A stretch of 64,000 nt of DNA. It comes from Pseudonocardia sp. ICBG1293 (GTDB lineage: Bacteria > Actinomycetota > Actinomycetes > Mycobacteriales > Pseudonocardiaceae). The position numbers and the translations under genes were made by a program. Where the stretch lies: contig NZ_JAHLEL010000038.1 in the NCBI RefSeq assembly GCF_020131355.1, positions 620,001 to 684,000 on the forward strand, read 5' to 3'. Under the pieces are notes generated by a model. It had not been told where the DNA came from and searched no databases. It saw only the letters and a program-made list of their open reading frames with translations. Positions 57,091 through 64,000 of the stretch are shown here, piece by piece (positions within the stretch are counted from its first letter, which is position 1; each line of letters starts with the position of its first letter).

Positions 57091-58716
57091 ATGTGCGGGA
57101 TCGTGGCTGCGTTCGGTGGACCCACGGCGTGGCCGGGCGGTGAGCCCGCCGACCCCGGGAAGTACGAGCGGATGCTCGCCCGGGTGGCGCACCGCGGCCC
57201 CGACGACACCGGGGTGCAGGTCGTCGGCAACACCTGGCTCGGCCACCAGCGCCTGTCGATCATGGACGTGAGCGGCGGTCACCAGCCGATGTCCGACGCG
57301 GCGCGCACCGCCTGGATCGTCGGCAACGGCGAGATCTACAACCACGAGCGGATCGCCAAGGCGTTCCCCGAGGGCACGGTGCGCACCAAGTCCGACACCG
57401 AGGCCGCGCTGCACGCGGTGATGTGGGACGGCCAGGTCGCGGTGGCCTCGCTGAACGGCATGTTCGCCGTCGCGATGGGCCGGACCGACGGCGCCGGGCT
57501 CGTCGCGCGGGACCCGTTCGGGGTCAAGCCGCTGTACTGGGTGCCGCCGACCGGGACCGGTGACGACGGTGCGGCCGGGGCCGTCCCCTACACCGCGCCG
57601 GACCCGTCGGAGACGGTGCTGTTCGCCAGCGAGCTCCGCGCGTTCGACCCCGAGGACCGCCCGCACGTGCGCTCGTTCCCGCCCGGCTGCCTGTGGAGCC
57701 CGTCCTCGGGCCTGGTGCGCTTCGCCGACGCGGTGCCGGTCGAGGTCCGCCCGGCGCGGCGCGCGATCCGCCCCGGCTGGGACGACGCCGACCTGTCCCG
57801 GGTGCGCGAGGCCGTGGTGTCGGCGGTGCGCCGCCGGATGATGTCCGACGTCGGGGTCGGCGTGTTCCTGTCCGGCGGTCTGGACTCGGCGCTGGTCGCC
57901 GCCATCGCGGCGCAGGAGGCCAGGGCCCGCGGCGAGCAGCTGCCGACCTTCGCCGTCGGCACCGCGGAGTCCGGTGACCTGATCGCGGCCCGCAAGGTCG
58001 CCGGGCACATCGGCTCGGACCACCAGGAGATCCTGGTGACGCCCGAGGACATCGCCGAGGCGCTCGACCACGCCGTCGAGGTGATCGAGCACTACGACCC
58101 CGCGCTGGTCCGCAGTGCCGTGCCCAACCTGATCCTCGCCCGTGAGGCGGCGAAGAAGGTCAAGGTCGTGCTGACCGGGGAGGGCGCCGACGAGCTGTTC
58201 GCCGGCTACTCCTACATCCACGGTCCCGAGTACGCCGACCCGGACACCCTGCAGGCCGAGCTGGTCCGCTCGCTGGAGCAGCTGCACCATCTCAACCTGC
58301 AGCGCTGCGACCGCACCACCATGTACTTCGGCCTCGAGGCCCGCGAGCCGTTCCTCGACTCCGGACTCGTCCGCGCGGCGCTGGCGCTGCCGCCGGAGTG
58401 GAAGCAGCGCCCGGGCGGCCGTCCGGAGAAGGCGATCCTGCGCGAGGCGTTCGAGGGCTGGCTGCCCGAGGACCTGCTGTGGCGCGGCAAGGAGCAGTTC
58501 GGCGACGGCTCCGGCGCCGGCACCGTGCTCGCCGAGCTGGCCGCGGGCAAGGCCGCCGCGGCGGCCGGGGCCGGGGTGACCGACGGGGTGCCCGAGCACC
58601 CGTCCGACTCCTGGCCCCTGCGCAGCGACGAGGAGGTCCTCTACCACGAGATCTGGCGGTCCCACTTCGACGGGATCCGGCCGGACCACGTGCTCGGGGC
58701 GTTCGCCACGGCGTGA
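57091..58716 (+). CDS. Glutamine-hydrolysing asparagine synthetase (AsnB type)
   Basis: 541 residues. Met is followed directly by Cys2, the glutaminase nucleophile (M-C-G-I-V-A), which fixes the start at 57091. The Ntn domain has R-G-P-D-D, G-H-Q-R-L-S-I-M-D, N-G-E-I-Y-N and R-D-P-F-G-V-K-P-L-Y. The synthetase domain has the pyrophosphate loop S-G-G-L-D-S at 261-266 and G-E-G-A-D-E-L-F-A-G-Y near 365. It makes asparagine from aspartate, glutamine and ATP. The length and F-G-D-G-S-G-A-G C-terminal segment fit asparagine synthetase B rather than the cell-wall-amidating paralogues. Ends 7 bp from the convergent ATPase gene. Confidence 0.9.
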   Translation: MCGIVAAFGGPTAWPGGEPADPGKYERMLARVAHRGPDDTGVQVVGNTWLGHQRLSIMDVSGGHQPMSDAARTAWIVGNGEIYNHERIAKAFPEGTVRTKSDTEAALHAVMWDGQVAVASLNGMFAVAMGRTDGAGLVARDPFGVKPLYWVPPTGTGDDGAAGAVPYTAPDPSETVLFASELRAFDPEDRPHVRSFPPGCLWSPSSGLVRFADAVPVEVRPARRAIRPGWDDADLSRVREAVVSAVRRRMMSDVGVGVFLSGGLDSALVAAIAAQEARARGEQLPTFAVGTAESGDLIAARKVAGHIGSDHQEILVTPEDIAEALDHAVEVIEHYDPALVRSAVPNLILAREAAKKVKVVLTGEGADELFAGYSYIHGPEYADPDTLQAELVRSLEQLHHLNLQRCDRTTMYFGLEAREPFLDSGLVRAALALPPEWKQRPGGRPEKAILREAFEGWLPEDLLWRGKEQFGDGSGAGTVLAELAAGKAAAAAGAGVTDGVPEHPSDSWPLRSDEEVLYHEIWRSHFDGIRPDHVLGAFATA

Positions 58717-58723
58717 TTCGCGC

Positions 58724-60166
58724 TCAGCCCCGGGCCGCCCGGTCGGCGCGGGCCGCGTCGGCGAGCTCCTTCACCCCCGGGGCGTCGTCGTCGCCCCAGC
58801 TCTGCGGGTCCCACAGCCCGGAGGCCTTCAGCGCCCGTCCGCAGTGCACGTACGCGTCGGTGACCTCGACGACGATCGCCAGCGGCGGTGGCCGGTGCGC
58901 CGTCGGGTCGGTGGCCTGCGGCTCGCCCGCCCACAGGCCGAGGATCTCCGGGTCGCGGCTGATCCGGCCGTGGCCGTGCACCCGCAGCACGTGCGTGGAG
59001 CGGGGGACGCAGAAGGTCAGCCCGATCCCGTCGTGCTCGAGCAGGTTGCGCATGCTGTCGACGCGCCGGTTCCCGGGCCGCTCGGGGACGGCCAGGCGGC
59101 GGCCGCCGTCGAGCACCCGCACCGCACCGGGCACGTCGCCGCGCGGGGTGACGGTCACCGTCCCGTCGGGTGCGGTGGTGCCCAGGAACACCAACGGGGA
59201 CGCGGCGACGAAGCGGGCCGCGACGTCGTCGACCCGGTCGGTGGACTTCTGCGCGACCAGCGGGTGCGGGTCGGGCACGACCGCGCGCAGCTCCTGCTCC
59301 GAGCGGAGCGCGACCTCGGCAGCGGGCGGACGGTGCCCGGCTGCAGCGGCGACCGGGTGGTGCCGTCCCGCCGGCACGACCATCGGGGTCCCGGACACCG
59401 GGTCGGGCACCACCCGGGACTCCATCCCGAACACCCGGCGCACCAGGTCGGCGGTCATGGTGGTCCCGGGCGGCCCCTGCGCCACGATCGCGCCGTCGGC
59501 CATCGCGATCAGGTGATCGGCGTAGCGGCAGGCCAGGTTCAGGTCGTGCAGGACGACGACGACCGTGCTGCCGCGGTCCCGGTTCCGGTCGACGAGCAGG
59601 TCCAGGACCTCGACCGCGTGCGGCAGGTCCAGGAAGGTCGTGGGCTCGTCGAGCAGCAGCGCCCCGGTGTCCTGGGCCAGCACCATCGCGATCCACACGC
59701 GCTGGCGCTGGCCGCCGGACAGCTCGTCGACCGGGCGGTCGGCCAGCTCCAGCACCCCGGTCGCGCGCATCGCATCGGCCACGGCGGCGTCGTCGGCGTC
59801 GGCGCGGCCGCCGAACCAGCCCTGGTGCGGGGAGCGGCCGCGTTCCACCAGGTCGGCGACGGTGATGCCGTCCGGAGCCGTCGGGGACTGGGGGAGCAGC
59901 CCGAGCCGGCGGGCCAGCTCCCGGCCGGGCAGCGTCCGCACGTCGGTGCCGTCGAGGCGCACGGTCCCGGCGGTCGGGGCGACGATCCGGCCGAGGCCGC
60001 GCAGCAGGGTCGACTTGCCACAGGCGTTCGGGCCGACGACGACGGTGATCCGGCCGGGCGGCACGTGCACGGTGAGACCGTCGACGACGACCCGCTCGTC
60101 GTAGCGCAGGACCAGGTCCTGCGCGTCGAGTGCGGGCCCTGCGGGGACGGCGGCGGGCGTGGTCAC
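58724..60166 (-). CDS. Siderophore ABC transporter ATPase fused to a PPOX-like flavin domain
   Basis: 480 residues. The first ~260 are a complete FecE/FepC-type ATPase: Walker A G-P-N-A-C-G-K-S-T near 45, signature L-S-G-G-Q-R-Q-R near 150, Walker B A-L-L-L-D-E-P-T and the switch H-D-L-N. After a Pro/Ala linker, residues ~300-480 are a split-barrel flavoprotein of the pyridoxamine-phosphate-oxidase superfamily (A-A-S-P-L-V-F-L-G-T-T-A-P-D-G, P-R-G-D, D-S-M-R-N-L-L, T-H-V-L-R-V-H-G-H-G-R-I). A flavin reductase attached to the import motor could reduce ferric siderophore as it enters (inference). GTG overlaps the permease stop (GTGA). Confidence 0.88.
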   Translation of the reverse strand: MTTPAAVPAGPALDAQDLVLRYDERVVVDGLTVHVPPGRITVVVGPNACGKSTLLRGLGRIVAPTAGTVRLDGTDVRTLPGRELARRLGLLPQSPTAPDGITVADLVERGRSPHQGWFGGRADADDAAVADAMRATGVLELADRPVDELSGGQRQRVWIAMVLAQDTGALLLDEPTTFLDLPHAVEVLDLLVDRNRDRGSTVVVVLHDLNLACRYADHLIAMADGAIVAQGPPGTTMTADLVRRVFGMESRVVPDPVSGTPMVVPAGRHHPVAAAAGHRPPAAEVALRSEQELRAVVPDPHPLVAQKSTDRVDDVAARFVAASPLVFLGTTAPDGTVTVTPRGDVPGAVRVLDGGRRLAVPERPGNRRVDSMRNLLEHDGIGLTFCVPRSTHVLRVHGHGRISRDPEILGLWAGEPQATDPTAHRPPPLAIVVEVTDAYVHCGRALKASGLWDPQSWGDDDAPGVKELADAARADRAARG

Positions 60167-61224
60167 GGGGTTCCTCCGGTTCGGGAGCGGGCGAGCAGCC
60201 AGAGCAGGTAGGGGGCGCCGATCGCGCCGGTGACGACACCCGCGGGGAGAGCAACCTCGGCGATCAGGGTGCGGGCGACGACGTCGGCGAACAGCACCAG
60301 CGCGGCCCCGACGCCGGCGGCGTGCGGCAGCGACGCCCGGCCCGGACCGGCCAGGCGGGCGGCGAGTGGTCCGCTGACCAGCGCGACGAACGAGACCGGC
60401 CCGGCCGCGGCGACCGCGGCGGCGACCAGCAGCACGGCGACCGCCAGCAGTGCGGTCCGCGCCCGGCCGACGGGCAGCCCGAGCGCGGTCGCGGTGTCGT
60501 CACCCAGCTCCAGGCGGGGCAGCGCGCGGGCCAGCAGCAGCCCGGCCGGGACCAGCACGGTGCAGGCGAGCGCGAGCGGGACGGCGGTCGACCAGCCGGT
60601 CTCGGTGACGCTGCCGGTCAGCCAGACCAGTGTCTGCTGCGCGGTGGTGAGCGACGCGGTGATCATCAGGTAGGAGACGACGGCCATCGCCGCCGAGCCG
60701 ATGCCCACCCCGACCAGGACGAACCGGGTACCGCCGAGACCGTCGCGGCGGGCGAGCACGGAGATGAGCAGCGCGACGGCGACGGCGCCGGCCACCGCAC
60801 CGGCCGAGGTCCCGGCCGCGGACAGACCGAGCACGACCGAGGCGGTCACCGCGCCGACCGCGGCCCCGGCGCCCACGCCGATCACGTCCGGGCTGGCCAG
60901 GGTGTTGCGCAGGACCCGCTGGAACAGCGCACCGGCCAGGCCGAGCGCGGCTCCGACCAGCAGCGCGGTCAGCGCCCGGGGCATCCGCAGCCGCAGGACG
61001 ACGAGCTCGGTGCGGGGTGTCCCGAGACCGGTCAGCGCGGCGAGCACGTCGCCGGGGCCGAGTCCCTGCGCGCCGACCGAGAGGGAGGTGACGAACGCCG
61101 CGAGCGCGGCCCCGGCGACGACGAGCCCGGCCGTCGTCCGGCGGCGTCGCGCCCGGCCCCGGATCCGGCGCAGCACCGCGGTGGGGTCGTCGGCGGGGTC
61201 GCCGTGCCGGGTCGGGGCGCTCAT
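60163..61224 (-). CDS. Iron-siderophore ABC permease, FecCD family (FecD/FepG-like)
   Basis: 353 residues, about nine to ten membrane helices. Family motifs: R-M-P-R-A-L-T-A-L-L-V-G-A-A-L-G-L-A-G near 80-98, N-T-L-A-S-P-D-V-I-G-V-G-A-G, the coupling segment A-L-G-L-P-V-G-R-A, and a C-terminal A-G-V-V-T-G-A-I-G-A-P-Y-L-L-W-L-L. It pairs with the next permease to form the channel. Start overlaps the upstream permease stop (ATGA) and stop overlaps the ATPase start, so the operon order is binding protein, permease, permease, ATPase. Confidence 0.92.
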   Translation of the reverse strand: MSAPTRHGDPADDPTAVLRRIRGRARRRRTTAGLVVAGAALAAFVTSLSVGAQGLGPGDVLAALTGLGTPRTELVVLRLRMPRALTALLVGAALGLAGALFQRVLRNTLASPDVIGVGAGAAVGAVTASVVLGLSAAGTSAGAVAGAVAVALLISVLARRDGLGGTRFVLVGVGIGSAAMAVVSYLMITASLTTAQQTLVWLTGSVTETGWSTAVPLALACTVLVPAGLLLARALPRLELGDDTATALGLPVGRARTALLAVAVLLVAAAVAAAGPVSFVALVSGPLAARLAGPGRASLPHAAGVGAALVLFADVVARTLIAEVALPAGVVTGAIGAPYLLWLLARSRTGGTP

Positions 61225-62276
61225 CGCAGGAACCTCCGCCGCCGGACCAGTGCGACGAACAGCGGGGCCCCGACGACGGCGGTCACCACGCAGGCCTGGA
61301 CCTCACCGGGCGGGGCGAGCACCCGTCCGAGGACGTCCGCGGCGAGCAGCAGCACCGGCCCGGCGAGCGCGGCCAGCGGGAGCACCACCCGGTGGTCGGT
61401 CCCGGCGAGCCGACGCACCAGGTGCGGGACCGCCAGCCCGAGGAACGCGATCGGGCCCGCGTCGGCGGTCGCGGCCCCGGCGAGCACGACCAGAGCCACC
61501 CCGCACACCGCCCGGTCGACACCGACCGCGCGCCCGAAGGACCGGGCGACGTCGTCGCCGAGCGCCAGCGCGTTCAGCCGGGGACCGCAGGTCAGGGCGA
61601 GCAGCAGCCCGGCGACGACGAACGGTGCGGCCTGCGCGGCGATCCCGAGGTCGCGGCCGGCGACCGACCCGACCTGCCAGAAGCGGTAGTCGTCGAACGC
61701 CTGGGGGTCGGTGAGCAGGAACAGGGTGGTGATCGACTGCAGGCCCGCGGCGAGCGCGGCGCCCGCGAGGGCGAGGGTCGCGGGGGAGACGCTCGGGCGC
61801 CGTCCGATCCCGGCCACCCCGGCGACGACGACCGCCGCGACGGCGGCCCCGGCGAAGCCGAACCACACGTAGCCGGTGAGGGTGTCGACGCCGAGCACCG
61901 CGATCCCGAGGACAACCGCGAGCGCGGCACCGGTGTTGAGGCCGAGGATGCCGGGCTCGGCGATCGGGTTGCGCGTCATGCCCTGTGCGAGCACCCCGGC
62001 CACGCCGAGGGCGGCTCCGGCGAGCACCGCCAGCACGGTGCGGGGCAGCCGTACCTCGGTGACGACGAGCGCCTCCGGGGTCGTCCGGTCGACGGACCCG
62101 GTGAGCACGTCCAGCACGAACCCCGGGGCGAGGGGCCGCGCCCCGACCAGCAGGCCGAGCGCCGCCACGGCCAGCAGCGCCGTGGCCAGGCCCGCCGCGG
62201 CGAGCCGGCGCCGGCGCCGGGCCGCGGCCGGGGTGGCGGTGCCGGGCGGTGCGGGGACGGTCGCCGGGGCGGTCAC
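61221..62276 (-). CDS. Iron-siderophore ABC permease, FecCD family (FecC/FepD-like)
   Basis: 351 residues with about ten membrane helices. R-L-P-R-T-V-L-A-V-L-A-G-A-A-L-G-V-A-G near 78-96, N-P-I-A-E-P-G-I-L-G-L-N-T-G-A, the C-terminal G-L-A-V-P-H-L-V-R and P-G-E-V-Q-A-C-V-V-T-A-V-V-G-A-P-L-F-V mark it as the partner permease. The chosen GTG at 62274-62276 overlaps the binding-protein stop (GTGA); the longer frame upstream overlaps that gene and is not used. Confidence 0.92.
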   Translation of the reverse strand: MTAPATVPAPPGTATPAAARRRRRLAAAGLATALLAVAALGLLVGARPLAPGFVLDVLTGSVDRTTPEALVVTEVRLPRTVLAVLAGAALGVAGVLAQGMTRNPIAEPGILGLNTGAALAVVLGIAVLGVDTLTGYVWFGFAGAAVAAVVVAGVAGIGRRPSVSPATLALAGAALAAGLQSITTLFLLTDPQAFDDYRFWQVGSVAGRDLGIAAQAAPFVVAGLLLALTCGPRLNALALGDDVARSFGRAVGVDRAVCGVALVVLAGAATADAGPIAFLGLAVPHLVRRLAGTDHRVVLPLAALAGPVLLLAADVLGRVLAPPGEVQACVVTAVVGAPLFVALVRRRRFLR

Positions 62277-63261
62277 CGCGCCTTCGCCGCCGCGTCCGCG
62301 AGCGCACCCACGGTGCGGTCCAGGGCGTAGCGCCAGCCGTCGACCGAGGCGCTGGAGAACGCCTGGGAGACGTCGCGGTCCGACAGCAGCACACCGCGCC
62401 CGGCGGCGACCGACGGCACGGCCTGCCACAGCGGGTCGTCCGCGATCTCCGAGGTGTCCTTCGAGATGGCCTGCATGACGGTCACGTCGGCGTCGAGCAG
62501 GTTCATGCGTTCCCGGGAGACGGGGACCGAGAAGCCCTCGGTGGACTGCGCGGCGATCTGCGGGGCCCCAGCTCGGCCAGGAACGCCAGCCGTCCGGAGT
62601 CCCCGGTGTAGGCGGCGTACTCGCCGAGGGTGTTGCGGGCGCCGGAGACGACCGTCGCGCCGTCGAGCTGGGGGTGCTGCGCGCGGGCGTCGGCGAACCG
62701 CTGCTCGAGGTCGGCCTGCTGCCGGGCCGCGTCCTGCGGCTTCCCGAGCGCGGCCCCCACCGTGCGGAGCTGGTCACGCCAGGTGGTCTTGTAGTTCTCC
62801 CCGCCGGCGGGGATGCCGACGACCGGGACGCCGAGCTGGGTCAGCCGGTCGTGGCGGTCGCGGTCCCCGGAGGAACGGGTGTCGAGGATCAGGTCCGGGT
62901 CCAGTGCCGCGACGGCCTCCAGGTCGACCTCGAGGGTGCCCAGGATCTGCGGTGGGGTCGTGTAGCGGGCCTGCACCCACGGGCCGAGCCCGTCGCCGCC
63001 GACGGCCAGCCAGTCCGCGGCGCCGACCGGCTCGACGCCCAGGGACAGGGCGGTCTCGGCGTCGCTCCAGCCCAGGGCCACGACCCGGCGGGGCTGCTCG
63101 GGCACGGTGACGTCGCCGAACGCCGTCGGGATCGTCACCGGGAACGCGCCGTCCCCGGACGGTGCGGCCCCGGGAGTCGTCGCGGGTCCCGGCGAGCCGC
63201 ATCCGGCCAGCAGCGTCAGGACCGTGAGGAGCGCGGCGAACAGGGGGAGCGTTCGAGGCAC
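62273..63261 (-). pseudogene. Iron-siderophore substrate-binding lipoprotein, frameshifted
   Basis: The first frame (from the GTG at 63259-63261) has a lipoprotein signal with L-L-A-G-C near residue 20 and a FecB/FhuD-type fold (P-R-R-V-V-A-L-G-W-S-D, L-D-P-D-L-I-L-D-T). It loses sense after A-E-L-G near codon 230. The adjacent frame continues exactly from there (A-P-Q-I-A-A-Q-S-T-E-G-F-S-V-P, then ...L-D-A-D-V-T-V-M-Q to the stop at 62273). One base is missing around GGGGCCCC (62570-62577). All other genes of the operon are intact and tightly coupled, so a sequencing or assembly error is a serious alternative to true inactivation. Confidence 0.8.
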
Positions 63262-63284
63262 GGGAAGAGCCGCCTTTCCACTGT

Positions 63285-63303
63285 GTAGGTGACCCTCACG
63301 TCA
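63285..63303. promoter_or_regulatory. Weak DtxR/IdeR-like iron box before the siderophore operon
   Basis: GTAGGTGACCCTCACGTCA matches the DtxR/IdeR consensus TTAGGTTAGGCTAACCTAA at about 12 of 19 positions, keeping TAGGT in the left half, and lies 24 bp upstream of the binding-protein start. Iron-dependent repression is expected for this operon, but the right half is poor. Confidence 0.35.
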
Positions 63304-63385
63304 TCACTCCGGGTGCCGCGAACGGAAGAGCCGGGCGCAGCCGTCTGCGCCACACGGTGCGCGGGCCGGCCGGGCCCGGGTCGGC

Positions 63386-64000
63386 TCAGTCCTGGTCGGG
63401 CCGGTAGCCCTCGACCTGGCCGGAGCCGGCGGTCGAGCCGGTGGCCGACGGGTCCTGCGAGGTGCCCGGGGCGCCGTCGGCCGGGACGTCCGCGGCCCCG
63501 GTCGCGGCGCAGGACTCCTCGACCGACTGAGGCAGGGCGGCGGCCGGGTCGGGCGTCGGCGACGCGCTCGACGAGGACGAGGACGACGACGAGGAGGACG
63601 ACCCGGTGCTCGGTGAGGCCTCCGTCGTGGGGGCGGCGAGCGACGGTGCGGTCCCGGGCGCCGGCTCCGGGGGCGGGTCGGCGATCGCGTTGCGGACGAC
63701 CTCGCGCATGTAGGACACGTCGGGGTCGGCGGTCACGAAGTAGCCGGTCGAGGAGTTGGGGTCGGGCAGGGAGGGGTCGAACGCGACGCTCTCCAGCCGG
63801 AAGCCCTCGTCGGCGAGGACGGCGAGTGCGGGCAGCACCTGCTGCGGCATGTCGGTGGCGACGTTGTCCCGGGTCACCGCGGCGATGCTCTGGAACCGGG
63901 AGATGAGCTCGGTCGCGGTGGTCTGCGAGATGACGGCCTGGATGAGGCAGCGCTGGCGACCCATCCGCTGGTAGTCGGTCCCGTCGCGACGGGAGCGGGC
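63386..64000 (-). CDS. LytR-CpsA-Psr (LCP) family protein, C-terminal part
   Basis: The gene enters from beyond the window end. Its first visible codons read A-R-S-R-R-D-G-T-D-Y-Q-R-M-G-R-Q-R-C, a hallmark of LCP phosphotransferases, which attach teichoic acids or arabinogalactan to peptidoglycan. A further ~75 residues of the LCP domain follow (L-P-A-L-A-V-L-A-D-E-G). Then a low-complexity tail rich in Pro, Ala, Thr and a run of about 12 Ser leads to the stop. An upstream membrane anchor is expected outside. It is on the same strand as, and upstream of, the siderophore genes, with 124 bp between. Confidence 0.85.
   Translation of the reverse strand, partial: ARSRRDGTDYQRMGRQRCLIQAVISQTTATELISRFQSIAAVTRDNVATDMPQQVLPALAVLADEGFRLESVAFDPSLPDPNSSTGYFVTADPDVSYMREVVRNAIADPPPEPAPGTAPSLAAPTTEASPSTGSSSSSSSSSSSSASPTPDPAAALPQSVEESCAATGAADVPADGAPGTSQDPSATGSTAGSGQVEGYRPDQD

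Noticed and set aside
1..64000. CRISPR arrays, rRNA, tRNA, prophage
   Set aside because: No regularly spaced repeats, no rRNA or tRNA-like sequence and no phage structural, integrase or lysis genes were seen; only two insertion sequences are present.

Overview
The window is very GC-rich chromosomal DNA with GTG starts, 1-4 nt start/stop overlaps and few T-tract terminators. It carries an actinobacterial integration host factor (mIHF), an F420/PPOX-type flavoprotein, a TIGR03084 protein, a class F sortase and a LytR-CpsA-Psr protein. This points to an actinomycete, most likely a Pseudonocardia-like member of Pseudonocardiaceae; the genus is an inference. No rRNA, tRNA or CRISPR was seen.

Layout. 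1-3.9 kb: end of a hydroquinone-reductase-like gene, a secreted GH3 hexosaminidase, and an epoxide hydrolase divergent from a WYL regulator across a perfect 13-bp-arm palindrome. 3.9-12.4 kb (minus strand): a ketoacyl synthase III with an unrecognised N-terminal half, a 1870-residue single-chain acyl-CoA carboxylase of eukaryote-like architecture, and a PhaB-like reductase. Together they could make malonyl-CoA, condense it and reduce the product to a 3-hydroxyacyl thioester. 13-17 kb: an MFS exporter and two divergent citrate-synthase-family genes, one with an N-terminal HTH, sharing an AT-rich operator-like element. 17-19.6 kb: class F sortase, Excalibur protein, and an IS110 element with a structured left end that may hold a bridge RNA. 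19.8-25.4 kb: PPOX protein, MBL hydrolase, DedA protein, HtrA-like protease, GIDE-domain protein and thiolase.

25.4-28.9 kb: a complete 980-bp IS5-family element (18-bp perfect inverted repeats, TAA duplication), then a yybP-ykoY manganese riboswitch in front of a GDT1/UPF0016 transporter fused to an ICMT-like methyltransferase domain. 28.9-32 kb: sulfone-sulfur genes sfnC-like and sfnG; sfnG is preceded by a 23-codon leader ORF ending in Ala-Cys-Arg and a hairpin. 32-44 kb: an acyl-CoA ligase, a TetR regulator and a seven-gene translationally coupled operon (acyl-CoA dehydrogenase, ligase, biotin-dependent carboxylase beta and alpha, enoyl-CoA hydratase, TIGR03084 protein, AtuA/DUF1446), probably for branched or isoprenoid acid catabolism.

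44-53.3 kb: an APC/KimA-like permease with a frameshift, an HD-like protein lacking the motif Asp, and a tripartite tricarboxylate transporter (tctCBA) with a second, broken tctC beside a CitA/CitB-type two-component system. 53.3-64 kb: alpha/beta hydrolase, mIHF, NTF2-like protein, type II NADH dehydrogenase, asparagine synthetase, an iron-siderophore ABC transporter whose ATPase is fused to a PPOX-like flavin domain and whose binding-protein gene is frameshifted, and the end of an LCP-family gene.

All functions are read from motifs and context. No alignment or database search was run.
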